From Miscanthus floridulus (lineage: Eukaryota > Streptophyta > Magnoliopsida > Poales > Poaceae): a stretch of 64,000 bases of DNA. Position 1 is the first letter of the stretch; every line of letters starts with the position of its first letter. Below, piece after piece: positions 46,119 to 58,383 of this stretch. Both the position numbers and the translations under genes were made by a program. Location of the stretch: the NCBI RefSeq assembly GCF_019320115.1, contig NC_089584.1:77309794-77373793 (forward strand), given 5' to 3'. The notes below the pieces were generated by a model. That model saw nothing but the letters and a program-made list of their open reading frames with translations. It was not told where the DNA came from and searched no databases.

Positions 46119-47860
46119 CATTATTTGTTGGGCAACGTATGTCACATATACAATGACCACAAAAGTCTCAAATATATATTCACTCAACCTAAGCTGAACA
46201 TGAGACAACAAAGATGGTTAGAGCTAATCAAGGACTAGAATTTTGAAGTGCACTACCATCCAGGAAAAGCCAATGTTGTAGCAGGCGCACTTAGTCAGAA
46301 ATCTCATTGCAACACTTTGGAAGCATTATTAGAAGATGGATTTAATTTTTTACATTCTATTATGCTGCACAATATCACTATCAGTTGTTCACTTGAGAGC
46401 AAAATCATAGAGCTACAAAAGATAGATATAGGTATATTTCACATCAAGAGAAAGATGAAAGAATAAGAAACCAAGCATTTCAGATTAAATGAAAGAGGTG
46501 CTATGGTTTGAGGACCGACTTGTGGTACTGAAAGACCGTGAGCTTAGAAATCAAATTTTAGATGAAGCTCATTCGTCCAAGTTGTCTATCCACCCGGGTA
46601 GTAGTAAAATATATCAAGATTTAAAAACCTGTTTTTGGTGGACCAAGATGAAGAAAGAGATCGCTGCCTATGTCGCTAGGTGTGATAATTGCAGTAGAGT
46701 ACGTAAAGGCCGTTCTTTTAAAATCTATCGGATTACTTCAGCCATTGCCTATTCTAGGCTAGAAATGGGGAGAAATAAGTATGGACTTTATTATAGGCCT
46801 TTCGGTGACACAGCAAGGTCACGATTCAATATGGGTTATTGTAGATCGCCTAACCAAGTCAGCATATTTTGTACCAGTTAACACAAGGTATCTAGCTAGG
46901 AAGTACGCTGAGCTGTACATTTCTCAAATCGTGAGACTACACGGAGTACCCTAGACCATAATCTCAGATATATGACCTCAGTTTATAGCTCATTTCTAGG
47001 AACACTTGCACTAGGCTTTGGGGACTAAACTAATTAGAAGTTCAACATACCATCCACAAACTTCTAGATAGACCGAGCGAGTGAACCAGATCCTAGAAGA
47101 CTTTGTTGAGAGCTTGTGTTATATCTTTTAAGGGTTCATGGGAGAAATAGCTACCTTTAGCCGAGTTCTCCTACAACAATAGTTATCAAGCAAGCATCAA
47201 GATGGCACCTTTTGAAGCCTTGTACGATCAGAAATGTAGAACTCCATTGAATTTGATTGAGCTCGGCGAAAGAAGATACTTTGGTATTGACTTTGTCACT
47301 AAAGCTGAAGAGCAGGTACGCATTATCCAATAGCACATGAAAGCAACTCAGTCGAGACAAAAGAGTTATGCTGATAAAAGAAGAAGACCACTGACTTTTG
47401 AAGTGGGAGACTATGTATACTTAAAAGTGTCACCCATGAAGGGAGTACAGAGATTTGGAGTGAAAAGAAAGCTTGCGCCTAGATATGTAGAGCCTTACAA
47501 GATTACTACATGGAAAGGGAATGTCACTTACAAGTTACAACTTCCCCTAGAAATGAGTGCTATGTTCGATGTCTTCCATGTTTCTCAGTTGAAGAGATAT
47601 CTTCGCATACCTGAGGAAGCCATTGCACCCACCAACATTGAGCTCCAATCAGATTTGGCGTATGAAGAGAAACCAATCTGAGTGTTAGAAGAGATGGAAA
47701 GAGTAACACGGAGTAAGATCATTAAGTTCTATATGGTGGTGTGGAATAACCATAGTAAACAAGATGCCACATGGGAATGGGAGGATTATTTACATGAGGT
47801 TTATCCCGCCTTTTTCCAAGAATGGTAGGTCTTGCAAATCTTGGAACGAGATTTCTATAA
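46119..47860 (+). pseudogene. RNase H end, integrase and chromodomain of element C
   Basis: Three frames cover this stretch. 46119-46466 finishes RNase H and the HYHPGKANVVAGALS motif. 46489-46730 carries the integrase HHCC zinc finger (AHSSKLSIHPG, CDNC). The catalytic core (about 46800-47250) is shredded by stops and frameshifts. 47337-47680 has the integrase C-terminal domain (GDYVYLKVSPMKG, LAPRY, VFHVSQLKRY). A chromodomain follows (about 47690-47820: VVWNNHSKQDATWEWED). In chromoviruses this domain steers integration to marked chromatin. Confidence 0.85.
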
Positions 47861-47871
47861 GGGGGAGGGGT
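47858..47871 (+). other. Polypurine tract of element C
   Basis: AAGGGGGAGGGG-type run immediately before the 3' LTR start at 47872; primer for plus-strand DNA synthesis. Confidence 0.85.
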
Positions 47872-50800
47872 TGTAACACCCTAGGTGTTAAGCTTGCATT
47901 TATCCTTGGCATTGCATGAGCATAAGCATCATTGATCATTCATGAGCATGAGTATCTCAAATATCATTTCTATGTTTGCTTATATTGCTTGTGTTGCCAC
48001 TGAATTGCTTTACCTATGCTCAGGTTTATATGTAACCAATCTATAAAATGATTGTGGAACTATAGGAATACCTTAAACATGTTGAGAATGTCACTAGGAA
48101 CAACTTTGGTATTCATGACTAAGGCTAGTTTGATCTCTAAGTCATAGTTATAGTGTAAGTCATCAATTTCAAGTTGTATGTTTGACTAGAGTTGAATATC
48201 ACTTTAGAAACTTTGCATGGTTGTGTACCCTAAAACAAAGTTGTAGAACTCAAGTAGTGTAACAACTTTTATTTTTGGCTCATAGGCTAGTTCAGCTCCT
48301 AACATGCTTGAATTTAGATCACAAGTATCAACATTGTACTGATTTTGGAACTTGAAAATTTTTCTAAGTCTAACTACTCTGACAGTGTTGATGTGGTTGA
48401 CTTTGAGACGATTTAACTTCATAACCATTGTGAATTAGGAGATGAGTTCTAAAGCAATTTTGTAGCTGGTATGTAGATCTCCAACTTTTATTAATAGAGT
48501 TTGTGCTAACTAATCACGGTTTAGGATCTAGAAGGGGAAGAAAATGCTCTGTCAGTCGCAGTTTCGGGCTCCGATGGATGCTGCGTCGCGCTGTGTCATG
48601 GCCGACCATGGATAGCACGTGGCCGCCGCGTGGCCACCGCTGGCTGATGTTAGGCCCCCACCGTGGCCATGTGACGAATGATAATAGAGGAGCTATGCTA
48701 CCCATTTTGCTCACTCCCTCGTGCTCTCTCCCTCTCCACTGCTCTCTCTCGCTCTTGCCACGGAGCACCGAGCGCCGCTGAGCCATAGCGCTGCTCTGCC
48801 ATTGCCTAGAGCCCATGTCGCTACACCATTGCCATATCCATCTAGCTAGTAGCTGTGTCATCTTCTCCTCTACCTCCTCGACGCAGTAGCAGTGCCAGGC
48901 GAGCTACTATGAGGGCGAAATCATTGTTCCCGTCCTCGCCGAGATCTCGGCTTCCATGGCCGCCTTCGTGGTGAGCTCGCAACTGCTCCTCTCACTTGAG
49001 CATTCCATCTTATTCTTCATGTTAGAGCTTGGTTAGGGTGTGTCCTAGCTTGGGGTATGATGTTACAGCGAACCATTGCCTCGCCGGTGCGGAACACAAC
49101 GCGCAGCGCCACCGCGCTCTCATCGCCGCGCCACCACGCACGCGGACGGGCCTCGTCGGTGCATCCCACCTAGTCTAAGTAGCCTTGGTAGACTCGTTTG
49201 GTCACCGTGGAGCTCGTGCGCTTCTCATCAAGCTCGAGCCTTGCCATGGCCTGTAGCGGCCGGCGTACCACTGCACAGTGCCGCCGTGTCGCCATGGCCG
49301 GCGACGAGGTAGCTCCAGTGTGTCCGTGCTGCCACCACGGGTACCGATCGACGCGGGAAAGTGAGTAGAGTACAATGGTGGGATCGGTTTCGCTAGAGAG
49401 CTCACCGGTGAGCTAGCGCCGGTCAAACCCGTGCCCATGTTTCAGTTCACTAACATGCGGGGTCCACTGACTAGTGGGTCCTAGGTGTCAGCGAGTTCAG
49501 TTTAGGGTTTTGCTATTTATTTTCTAGATTTTTGTACTAACTTTGGAAAATCATATCTAGAGCTAGGAATGTCCAATTTTGGTGAACCAAATTTTTTTGG
49601 ATTTCTCATGAAGTGTGGTATTTTGTAAAAATATGAAATATACTGTTTCTAGTATTTTTTTTTCAATTTTTTCATGGTGAATAAAATATAGCTAGATAAG
49701 TGTTTTTTGAATGTTTACAATTTTGTAAAATGTGTAACTTAAGCTAGGGATGTGATAAAATTGTGATTCCAATTTTGTTGGTCTTGTGTTGACATGCTCC
49801 AGCTAGGAAAATAATAAACTTGCAGTAAACTTGATTGAAATAGGATATTTCTATTTATTTATTAACAAATGGTATTTTATGAGGAAAATTATAGGGATAA
49901 AAATAAGTAACATATTGCCATGTAAATTTTTGTAAAGTATTATGGCACTAGGATGAAGCTAAGAAAAATATAGAATATGTTGTTTGACACTTTTCTATAG
50001 GGTGAACTATTTTCACTAAAATAAACCTTGCTAGCTTGTCATTTTTGTAGAGGGTGTTATACATGTTCAAATGATATGAAATTTTTACAGTAGTCTATTG
50101 GGAGCACTTGGAAGCCACTATAATTTTTTAGAATTTATTGTGCACATTTAGTATATGTTTGTTGTTTCGGCTAATTATTTAATTAAATTAATAAAGGCAT
50201 TTAAATAAATAAATTGTGCTTGACCATGATGTTTTCTATGGTACTTGTAATACATATGAACTATTGATGTTAATAGTAAGGCTCAGAAGCGATTGGTTGT
50301 ATGCAACTAAGTAATTAGTGCTTTATAATTCAAATAAATGTTTGTATGTATAGTTTTGGTTTAGTTGATAATTTCTTGGTGATAATGGTCTTTTGTGTAA
50401 AACTTATTAATAACAAAGTTGTAGATAACTTACTGATCTACCTTGTGTTAAATTTTCATAGTCATAGTCCTTAGGGTTTAAGAGTTTGGCTGTTAGAAGT
50501 TTGCTATCCAAAATGCTTGCTCTCTAGATAGATTTGATTAATTGAATTGTTTGACCTAGACAACTATTGAACCACATCAAGGGTATTAAAATAAAGTTGT
50601 AGACAATTTCATAAGATATCCAGAATGTCTACAAACATATTATTTTGATATATATAACTCTAGTTATGGTCAAAACAATTAGTTGTTGTCTTGTAGTACA
50701 GTAAATAGATTACATAAATGTTTGCTTAAGTAATAGAGAAGAGATATGCACCTATTCAGTAGAATAGGATGCACTTGTTGTTATCTTAATACCATGCTAT

Positions 50801-53036
50801 TGAAATTACTTATGAGGATGCATTCATCATGTTATATCATATTACACGTGTCATCGTATACGCATTCGTGATATCTTATTTCATGCTCATGCATATAGGA
50901 TTGTCCGAAGAGATAATGTTGCTGGAATTCATCGAAGAAGAGGAGGAGGGTCAGTAGGAGACTCCTCAAGCCATAGCTCTAGAAGAAGAGGAGCAAACAC
51001 CTAAAGAGCTCTCTTAGTGCCTGGATCACCGACCCACCTCTTTCCTCAAAGGCAAGCCCCAGAGCATTCTAAGTCTCCCATATATACAAAAATATTACTT
51101 GAGACCTTTATGTTTGATGCATTATGTTATAAGAGTTGACTAGAAACACTTGATGCATGGAACTACCTTGTCTAGATATATATACACCTTTAACCCTATG
51201 TAGGTCCAAGATCAAATATATGCTTAGCCATGCTTAGACCGATAGAAGTCGGGTGATTTCTTGTCACCTGCGATATATAGGTGGATACCGAAGCATGGTT
51301 GGCTATATTTGCTATCGTGGAAAAGAACCATAGGGTAATGTAAAGAGAGAATTCCTTATTTGACACTGGGAAAATGAGTCGTTCCTTTCTTGGCCCTGAA
51401 ATTTTCTTCGTTCCCTAGTTGACACTCACTTCAACTTTCGTTCCTAATTTGACACTGCCGTCAAATCCGTTAGCTAACGGTGTTAACTGACCGTTAAAAA
51501 GACGTTTTTGCCCCTAGAAAAAAAACGGCGAAGCAAATTTGAGCGGAAAAAAACCTGCGTCCGCCTCTGATGCATGCGCCTAGCTACAAAAAAAAGGCGC
51601 AGGTTTTTTTTTCCTCTCAAATTTGCTTCGCCGCTTTTTTTTATAGGGGCAAAAACGTCTTTTTAACGGCCAGTTAACACCGTTAGCTAACGGATTTGAC
51701 GGCAGTGTCAAATTAGGAATGAAAGTTGAAGTGAGTGTCAAATAGGGAACGAAGAAAATTTCAGGGCCAAGAAAGGAACGACTCATTTTCCCAGTGTCAA
51801 ATAAGGAATTCTCTCTAATGTAAATGGAGGCTGGGCGGAGTCTATGGGTAGGTTGCCTCATGTGATTCCGTCTGTGTAGATTAAGGACTATACCGTTGTT
51901 GGCGCTTCTAACAAGATTGAACGCATGCCTATCACTTAGATGGCCGAATAACTCATTCCGACCATGAAGCCAAGTAGCTCAACATAGGCTGGGCCCCATT
52001 CTATAAAAGTACGCACTCTGGATGGTAGTAAGGATGTGCGAGGAGCCAGCCTTAAGCCCAAGGGCAGGGTAGTCCTGATCGTCCTAGCAGCTGGTTGTCC
52101 TTGATTGTGCAGTGCTGGTCGAACCCACAAAATGTGTACCTGAGTTGTACCAAAGGTGACCTAAGGTGACTGTTGATCTAGTTTGCTTGGGTTTCTGTTA
52201 GGAATAAATTTCCAGCTGGTTGAAATCGATTTGAATTGCCGTCTCTCCTGGATAGTGAGAAACTTGGCTAGTCCCAACATCGTAGTAATTGTATTATGGA
52301 ATGTGATGGTTCGGATAAACATAGAATTACTACACCTGCTATGGTTACTATTGTATGTTATCAAATGATATACCATATGTTTGGCACAGGATAGTTGCTA
52401 ATCTAGAGATGAATAGCTATAATTAACTTGATGACTGAATTATAATTGTATAACTAAGTTAATCGTTTTTTATGCAAAATGTTGTCAAGCTACCTCCACT
52501 TATAAAGCCTTGCATAATCCTTAGAGTCAATTTATTTCTAGTTTATGACAAGTAAGTCTAGCTGAGTACCTCCTCATATTCAAGGTTTTATTCCTATTAT
52601 TGCAAATGGTACAGTTTATCATGGCTATTATAAGAACTGCTTCTATCCCATTATGGATGAGTGAGCCCTAGGCAGGCATCCTTAATAATCCTTCTTATAT
52701 GCTTTTGTGGATTGTGATCATGAGTTGGCACTGTATTTGAACTATGTTGACAAATGCTAGTTTCAAACTTGAATTTGCTTCCGCTACTATCTATCGAACT
52801 TGGTTTGTAATAACTCTATTTCGTACTCTGATGAATGAACTATACCTATGAACTTTATGTAATGTGTGACATATATATTAGATCATGTACAATCTTGGTT
52901 GTATCTGGATCATTTATTGAGACCCATTGTGGTACTCGATAGACTACCGGGTTTATATGGGCTCAAGTATGACAGTGCGACCACTTGCGGACTGCCATTG
53001 TACTTATGCTCTTATGAATTGGTCGGTTCCGTGACA
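47872..53036 (+). repeat. 3' LTR of element C, 5,165 bp including a MULE MITE
   Basis: Colinear with the 5' LTR. The 579-bp excess is explained by the MITE plus its 9-bp duplication (480 bp) and by small indels near 50012 and 50568. It ends TGACA at 53036, followed by CACAG. Confidence 0.93.
51345..51815. mobile_element. Mutator-like foldback MITE, 471 bp, nearly a complete palindrome
   Basis: Starts GAGAGAATTCCTTATTTGAC and ends with its complement. The arms (about 51345-51570 and 51590-51815) pair almost throughout, leaving a short centre with ATGCATGCG. It is flanked by the 9-bp direct repeat TAATGTAAA (51336-51344 and 51816-51824), the length made by Mutator-like transposases. The 5' LTR of element C (about 12450) has the unfilled site. 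No coding capacity. Confidence 0.92.
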
Positions 53037-53041
53037 CACAG

Positions 53042-54147
53042 GCGACACTCTAGCCGGCTAGGAGCCAAGCTCCAAGAGTAACAAACACAACTACCAGCCA
53101 AAACATGAACCAAGTGCTCTTTAGAGTTGGGAAATCAATGGAGCTGCTCTCTAATCGAGTTTAGGACCCTTTTTTAGGGATTGATGGGGAAATCAATGGA
53201 TTTTCTTGAGGGCTTGAGGTCAACAATGGAGGGAGAGAGAGGGCTCCTGCTCTGCTTTGGACATGCTTAAGTGAGGAAGAAGAGGAAGGTGACTGTTGGA
53301 AAGAAAGGGGAAAGGTATATATATACCCCCAACCCCCAATGGTCACTTAAATCATAGATCGCCATTCAGAAGGAAAGGGAAAGGTATATACCCCCAACCC
53401 TCAATGGTCACCGCACTTAAGGGGTCAGGTGAGACAAAGCCTGTGGCCTCGAAGTCGGGTGATACAGAGCCTGCGGCCTCGAGGTCGGGTGAGACAGATC
53501 CCACGACCTTAGGGTAGGGCGAGATAGATCCCACGACCTTGGGAGTAGGCAAGATGGAGCTTGCACCAAGGGGTCGGGCAAGATGGATCCCGTGACCTTG
53601 GGGTCAGGCGAGATGGATCCTACACCAAGGGGTCGAGCGAGACGGATCCCGTGACCTTGGGGTCAGGCAAGATGGATCCCGCGCCCAAGGGGTCAGGTGA
53701 GACCATTTAATTCGTCTTGAGCCATCCAGGGAAGTCAGCATGGGCACTAACTTCCTTGTGCCATGACCCAAGTGTGTCAGTGCCTCTCTTCAAGTGCAAC
53801 AATGCCGCACCACGCAAGACAGTAAGGGTAATAGTGAAGTGGGGACTGTCTTGGCTATAAATTTGAGGATGCTTGTGGTTGTTTGAGCACTTGGAAGCAC
53901 ATATTAGCTTAAGCATTGTGTCCCCCTTTATAGTATGGCTTTTCCTATACTCAAATTCAAGATATAAAAGAATCTTAAACCTCTTTTTAGTTTGAAGCCA
54001 TCTATATTTGTAATTGGGGGCTCCTCTGTTTTATGTAGCATCCTCGAATATAAATTCTTTGCTTGTCATCTCAATAAATCTCATTAGTTCTCTAATTACG
54101 TGGTTATTATCACCAAAACCCACAATTAAGGCTTGATTGCACTTTCA
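53042..54147 (-). repeat. 3' LTR of element B, part 2 (U3 side)
   Basis: Resumes directly after the second CACAG (53037-53041) and ends ...CACTTTCA at 54147, so the LTR reads TGAAAG...CCTACA on its own strand. A TATATATATA near 53314-53325 is a plausible TATA box. It carries a minisatellite (about 53420-53704) and a roughly 80-bp duplication around GGAAAGGTATATA (53305 and 53380). Confidence 0.85.
53420..53704. repeat. Minisatellite, about nine units of 30-33 bp, inside the LTR of element B
   Basis: Degenerate units contain GGTCRGGCGAGA, then YGGATCCCGTGACC and CTTGGGG. Units alternate between a GTGACCTTGGGG and a CACCAAGGGG form, suggesting a higher-order two-unit repeat in the right half. 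Confidence 0.8.
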
Positions 54148-54165
54148 ATCTCCCCCTTTTTGGTG
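54148..54165 (-). other. Polypurine tract of element B
   Basis: Minus-strand CACCAAAAAGGGGGAGAT directly before TGAAAG of the 3' LTR. Confidence 0.88.
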
Positions 54166-54870
54166 ATTGATGACAACCCAATTAGAGCTTACAAAAGATA
54201 TGAAATAAATACTAAGACTTTTCAACCCATGGGTGCAGAGCCTCCCCCTAAGTATGTGAATAGAGAATTGAATTCTCAAATTGGCATAAGAAGTCAAGAT
54301 TCACATTTTAGTGAAAGTGATGGGGCTCCCCCTACATCCATGCTCCTATGAGGTGCGACACTTCTGCACTTGCTATAACAGCATAGATCATAATAGACAC
54401 CACACAACATGTGATACATATAAAGATATACATTCTAGCACAAATGTATCACAAGCGACAACATAGATTAATATATATCCATATCCCACACATATATAAA
54501 GTACTTAAGTAGCATTATTACATAAATAGAGTTTCTAATGGACTCTCAAACTCTCACCTAACAAAGACTATTCTAAATAGATACGAACGCAGCAACCTCC
54601 ATGGAGTCGAAAAATTTGTTGACCCCTCTAATTTTCTTCCCCTTTGGCATAAAGCACCAAAAAGAGGAGAAAAAGAAGAAAGATCAATACCTACTCGTCG
54701 TCTCCTTGGATGTCCACCCAATCAATATCATCACCTCCTGTAGCCCTAGCACCTCCTACAGCAGTCCCGGCACCACCATCACCACCATCATCATCGAAGT
54801 CAATACGTGCATGGCCCTAACGGTGAGTAGTAGCGGCGTAGCGAGCAGAATGAGTGGAACGCCTTGGCTC
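54166..54870 (-). other. 3' untranslated region of element B
   Basis: AT-rich, no domain seen. It contains GTGCGACACTTCTGCAC (about 54353-54369), one of the dispersed GCGGCACT-type motifs of this element. Confidence 0.55.
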
Positions 54871-56291
54871 CTATCTTTGACGGTATCCCTCTAGGGTCTC
54901 ATCCCAATCTACTGCTTGTCCATGCTCCTCCTCCTCACCATCTAAATCTATGTCATGGAGACTCAGAGGGTCATACTGTGGGGGAGGTGGAGTAGGAGGA
55001 AGTGATGGAAGGTCATGTCCACGCTGCTGACGCTGCTCAAGCTGTGTCTCATACACTCTATCAGCTGCATAGGTACACTTGCCAAAGATTGCCTTCAACC
55101 ACTTGCCAAACTTCTTCATCTTGCCTCCTCTTTGAGACCTAGAGCGGGAAGATTCAGGGATGTCTAATGAGCATGAGAGCTCCCTGCTAGCTGAGTAGCT
55201 ACAGCTGGCTGGGTCTTCTCAATTTTGTAGATGGTGTGCATCCCATCCTTCGAAAAATAAAATCCAGTGACCCTCTCAATCATGAGCATAAGGTAAGGAG
55301 CATAGGGCAGCCCCCTCCTCTCATCCTCCACTATAAATCTCAACTCAGTCCACATGAATCTAGGAACATTGAACCTATCCCTACCTAGAGCAAATCTAGC
55401 CAACACATTTCTCACATAGCCATTAATATCTGAGGCTGCTCCATCCTTTGGGTTGATGGTGTTCCTAATGAGGTTGTTGAGGATGTAATAGAAGCTATGT
55501 AGACCACTCCTCTTGCCATCTATAATCCATCTATCTCTCCACATGTAACTGATGTCATGGATCTCAGCTCGAGGCTCATCATGAATGTAAGTGTAATCTT
55601 TGTGCTCCTCCATAAAGCCAAGAATCCGATCGAAAGTGACAAAGTCAACTCGATAGTGCCGACCATTAGTCATCTAGTGAATCTCATTAGAGGTTTGGTC
55701 ATAGAAGTATGTGGCATAAAACTATGCAAGGACCTCCTCATTCTAGTTATACTAGAAAACCATGATGTCTGAAAGCTAAAACCTATCACAAATTTTGATT
55801 ACCTTGTCAAACTCAGGCTTCTCCTTCTCCTACATCTCATCCCAATCAATGTACTGCATCTTGATAATCTTGGTTTTCTTGGATGCAAGAATGGTAATGG
55901 CATAAAAGTTGGAATGAAACTCATTCCAAAATCTATAATTAATGCCCAAATCCTTGCGCATTGCATAGGGATTGATTCCCCTTGCCTCTTCCACCAGCTT
56001 CCAACTCTTGGAATAGTTGACAACTGCATGCTGGCGGGAGTCATCTAGAGGTCTCATGATGATCTCACCCTTAAAATCTCTCATATATCTACCATCAAAC
56101 TCAGAGAGATGCTGTGGGGTGTCAGGAAGGGCATCAGTGGTACAACCTATCATCTCCAGCCTCTCCTCATCTTCTATGTATTGCTCGCGCATCCCGCTAT
56201 CACCAAGTCCCCCTAGAGCTGCACTACTGCCTGCTGCTGTCGACCTTCCTCGACCATGGCGAGGTGGATCCTTGTCTCTTTGCTCGATCAT
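54871..56291 (-). pseudogene. Extra 3' ORF of element B (position of the SIRE 'env-like' ORF)
   Basis: ATG at 56291. The frame runs to about 55830 (YRFWNEFHSNFYAI, KMQYIDWDEM), continues with several stops to 55673-55164 (TNGRHYRVDFVTFDRILGF, RFALGRDRFNVPRFMW), then a third piece 55119-54871 with a Pro-rich, acidic tail. No transmembrane or signal segment is visible, so an envelope role is not supported by sequence. It resembles plant retrotransposon proteins (Athila ORF1 / PF20167-like), from memory. Decayed by stops at about 55690-55830. Confidence 0.6.
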
Positions 56292-56892
56292 CTTTCTTTT
56301 CCCCTTTCAGTCATTATCTCCATGCTCCATCTTCTCAAATGAGGAATGGAGAGGAGTGGAAAGAAACTGCTCGAGCTAGGGATAGTAGCAGCCATCAGCG
56401 ACATTGAGGGATGGTTGGCAGCTACTGTGGCATAGCCAGAGACCAGCAACACGTGGCCAAGCGAAAGCGACGATGTGAGCGCAAGAGGAGAGAGAGCCAC
56501 GGGCATTGGCGTCGGTGAAAAGAGAGAGGGAAACAAGTTACTATGGACCTGAGGATAAGAGGAAGAATAATTGGGCCCCATAGTAAAACCGTTTGGGCCG
56601 AATCTCAATTGAGATTCAAAGTGTGTCACTACCGCATGCCTAGCCCGGCACTACCGCAGAGCGGCACTGCCTCACTCCCTAAAATAGTAGAAGTTAGCTA
56701 TAATCTATATGACTCTCTCTGTATAAGATATAGACATATATCACCTATATACCATGACCAGAAACAAACAATCAATATAGACCTTGATCATGATACATAA
56801 GTTGCCTTTTATAAATCATTTTCATGCATAATATGAAAATTTTCAACTCTTTTGCCTAGATACTAGTTTATCAAATAGAGGCATGCTAAATT
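56292..56892 (-). other. Spacer between RNase H and the extra ORF of element B
   Basis: No conserved domain. It holds three GCGGCACT-type motifs (56624-56675). Confidence 0.5.
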
Positions 56893-58383
56893 TTAAACCA
56901 CATTATGAGAATCAAGTATATTTAGCTCACTACGCAAAGCATAAAACCTTGACTCATCGAGGGGCTTTGTGAAGATATCGGCTAGTTGCTTTTCGATGCT
57001 CACATGGCGAATTTCGATATCTCCTTTGGTTTCATGGTCTCTTAAGAAATGATGACGGATGTGTATGTGCTTGGTTCTAGAGTGGTTTACAGGATTGTTT
57101 GCAAGCTTAATGGCACTCTCATTGTCACATAATAATGGGAATTTGGTGAAATCACATCCAAAATCATGAAGAGTTTGCCTTATCCAAAGTAGTTGGGCAC
57201 AACATGCACCGGTCACAACATACTTAGCCTTGGCAGTGGAAAGGGCTACACAATTTTGCTTTTTAGAACTCCAAGACACTAGGGATCATCTAAGGAATTG
57301 ACATGTTCCTGAAGTGCTTTTTGGATCTACTTTGCAACCGGCATAATCGGAATCCGAATACCCAAGTAGATCAAACTTAGAGCCCTTAGGATACCACAAA
57401 CTAAGGTTAGGAGTGTGTACTAAATATCTCAAGATTCTCTTAGCGGCCACCAAGTGATACTTTTTTGGGTTAGCTTGAAATCTAGCACACATGCACACAC
57501 TAAGCATAATATCAGGCCTAGATGTGCATAGATAAAATAGAGAGCCAATCATGGAACAATATACCTTGGTATCCATGGCTTTCCCTTCAATGTTGAGATC
57601 AAGATGTCCATTGGTTGGCATGGGAGTTTTGATAGGCTTGGCATTCACCATGTCAAACTTCTTGAGCATATCATGGGTGTACTTCGTTTGACTAATAAAA
57701 GTTCCATCCTTCACCTGCTTGATTTGAAATCTGAGAAAGAGCTTCAACTCACCCATCATGGATATCTCAAATCTATTTGTTATGATCCTACTAAATTCCT
57801 CACAAAAAGTATGATTAGTACTACCAAATATTATGTCATTAATATATATTTGGTACACAAATATATCTTTACCAACTTTATGAGTGAAAAGGGTAGGGTC
57901 GGCTTTGCCTATTTCAAAGCATTGTTTAAGCAAGAATTCCTTAAGGCATTCATACCATGCTCTTGGTGCTTGCTTAAGCCCATAGAGCGCTTTTTGGAGT
58001 TTGTAGACGTTGTCGGGGAACTTATGATCTTCAAAGCCCGATGGTTGCTTAACATAGACAAGTTCTTAAATAGGGCCATTGAGAAATGCACTCTTCACAT
58101 CCATTTAATATAGGTTGAAGTTGTGATGAGCGGCATAGGCTAGAAGCATTCAAATTGCTTCAAGTCTTGCCACCGATGCATATATTTCTTCAAAGTCCAA
58201 GCCCTCTACTTGAGTGAAACCTTGAGCAACCAACCTTGCCTTGTTCCTTGTCACCACTCCATTCTTATCTTGCTTGTTGTGGAAGATCCACTTGGTACCA
58301 ATGACATTGGTATTGGGTCGTTCCACCAAAGTCCACACTTGGTTTCTTTCGAAGTTATTGAGCTCTTCTTGCATGGCAATCAC
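56893..58383 (-). pseudogene. Reverse transcriptase-RNase H of element B
   Basis: One minus-strand frame with stops between 58150 and 57933 and at about 57282. The RT start includes [11 protein letters not shown] and [13 protein letters not shown]; the catalytic box reads YINDIIFGS where YVDDIIFGS is expected, so one Asp is Asn. RNase H has ALSTAKAKYVVTGACCAQLLW, the conserved CDNESAIKLANNPV, and FTKPLD near its end. Family length is normal; the Asp substitution alone would inactivate polymerisation. Confidence 0.9.

Larger units (their letters stand above)
9082..53036 (+). mobile_element. Element C: Tekay-like chromovirus (Gypsy) with 4.6-5.2 kb LTRs
   Basis: Both LTRs start TGTAACACC and end TGACA, and the element is bounded by the perfect 5-bp duplication CACAG (9077-9081 and 53037-53041). 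Order: 5' LTR, PBS, upstream coiled-coil ORF, gag (split by element D), protease, reverse transcriptase, RNase H, integrase, chromodomain, PPT, 3' LTR. Reverse transcriptase before integrase and a C-terminal chromodomain define a chromovirus; very long LTRs fit Tekay/Del. Span is 43,955 bp; without element D about 16.4 kb. Confidence 0.92.

Noticed and set aside
51345..51815. Microrna precursor reading of the foldback at 51345-51815
   Set aside because: The hairpin is far longer than typical precursors and has MULE-type ends and a 9-bp duplication, so a MITE explains it better.
54601..54894. 97-codon plus-strand frame in the 3' region of element B
   Set aside because: Opposite to the extra 3' ORF and its UTR; Thr/Ser/Ile-rich low complexity.
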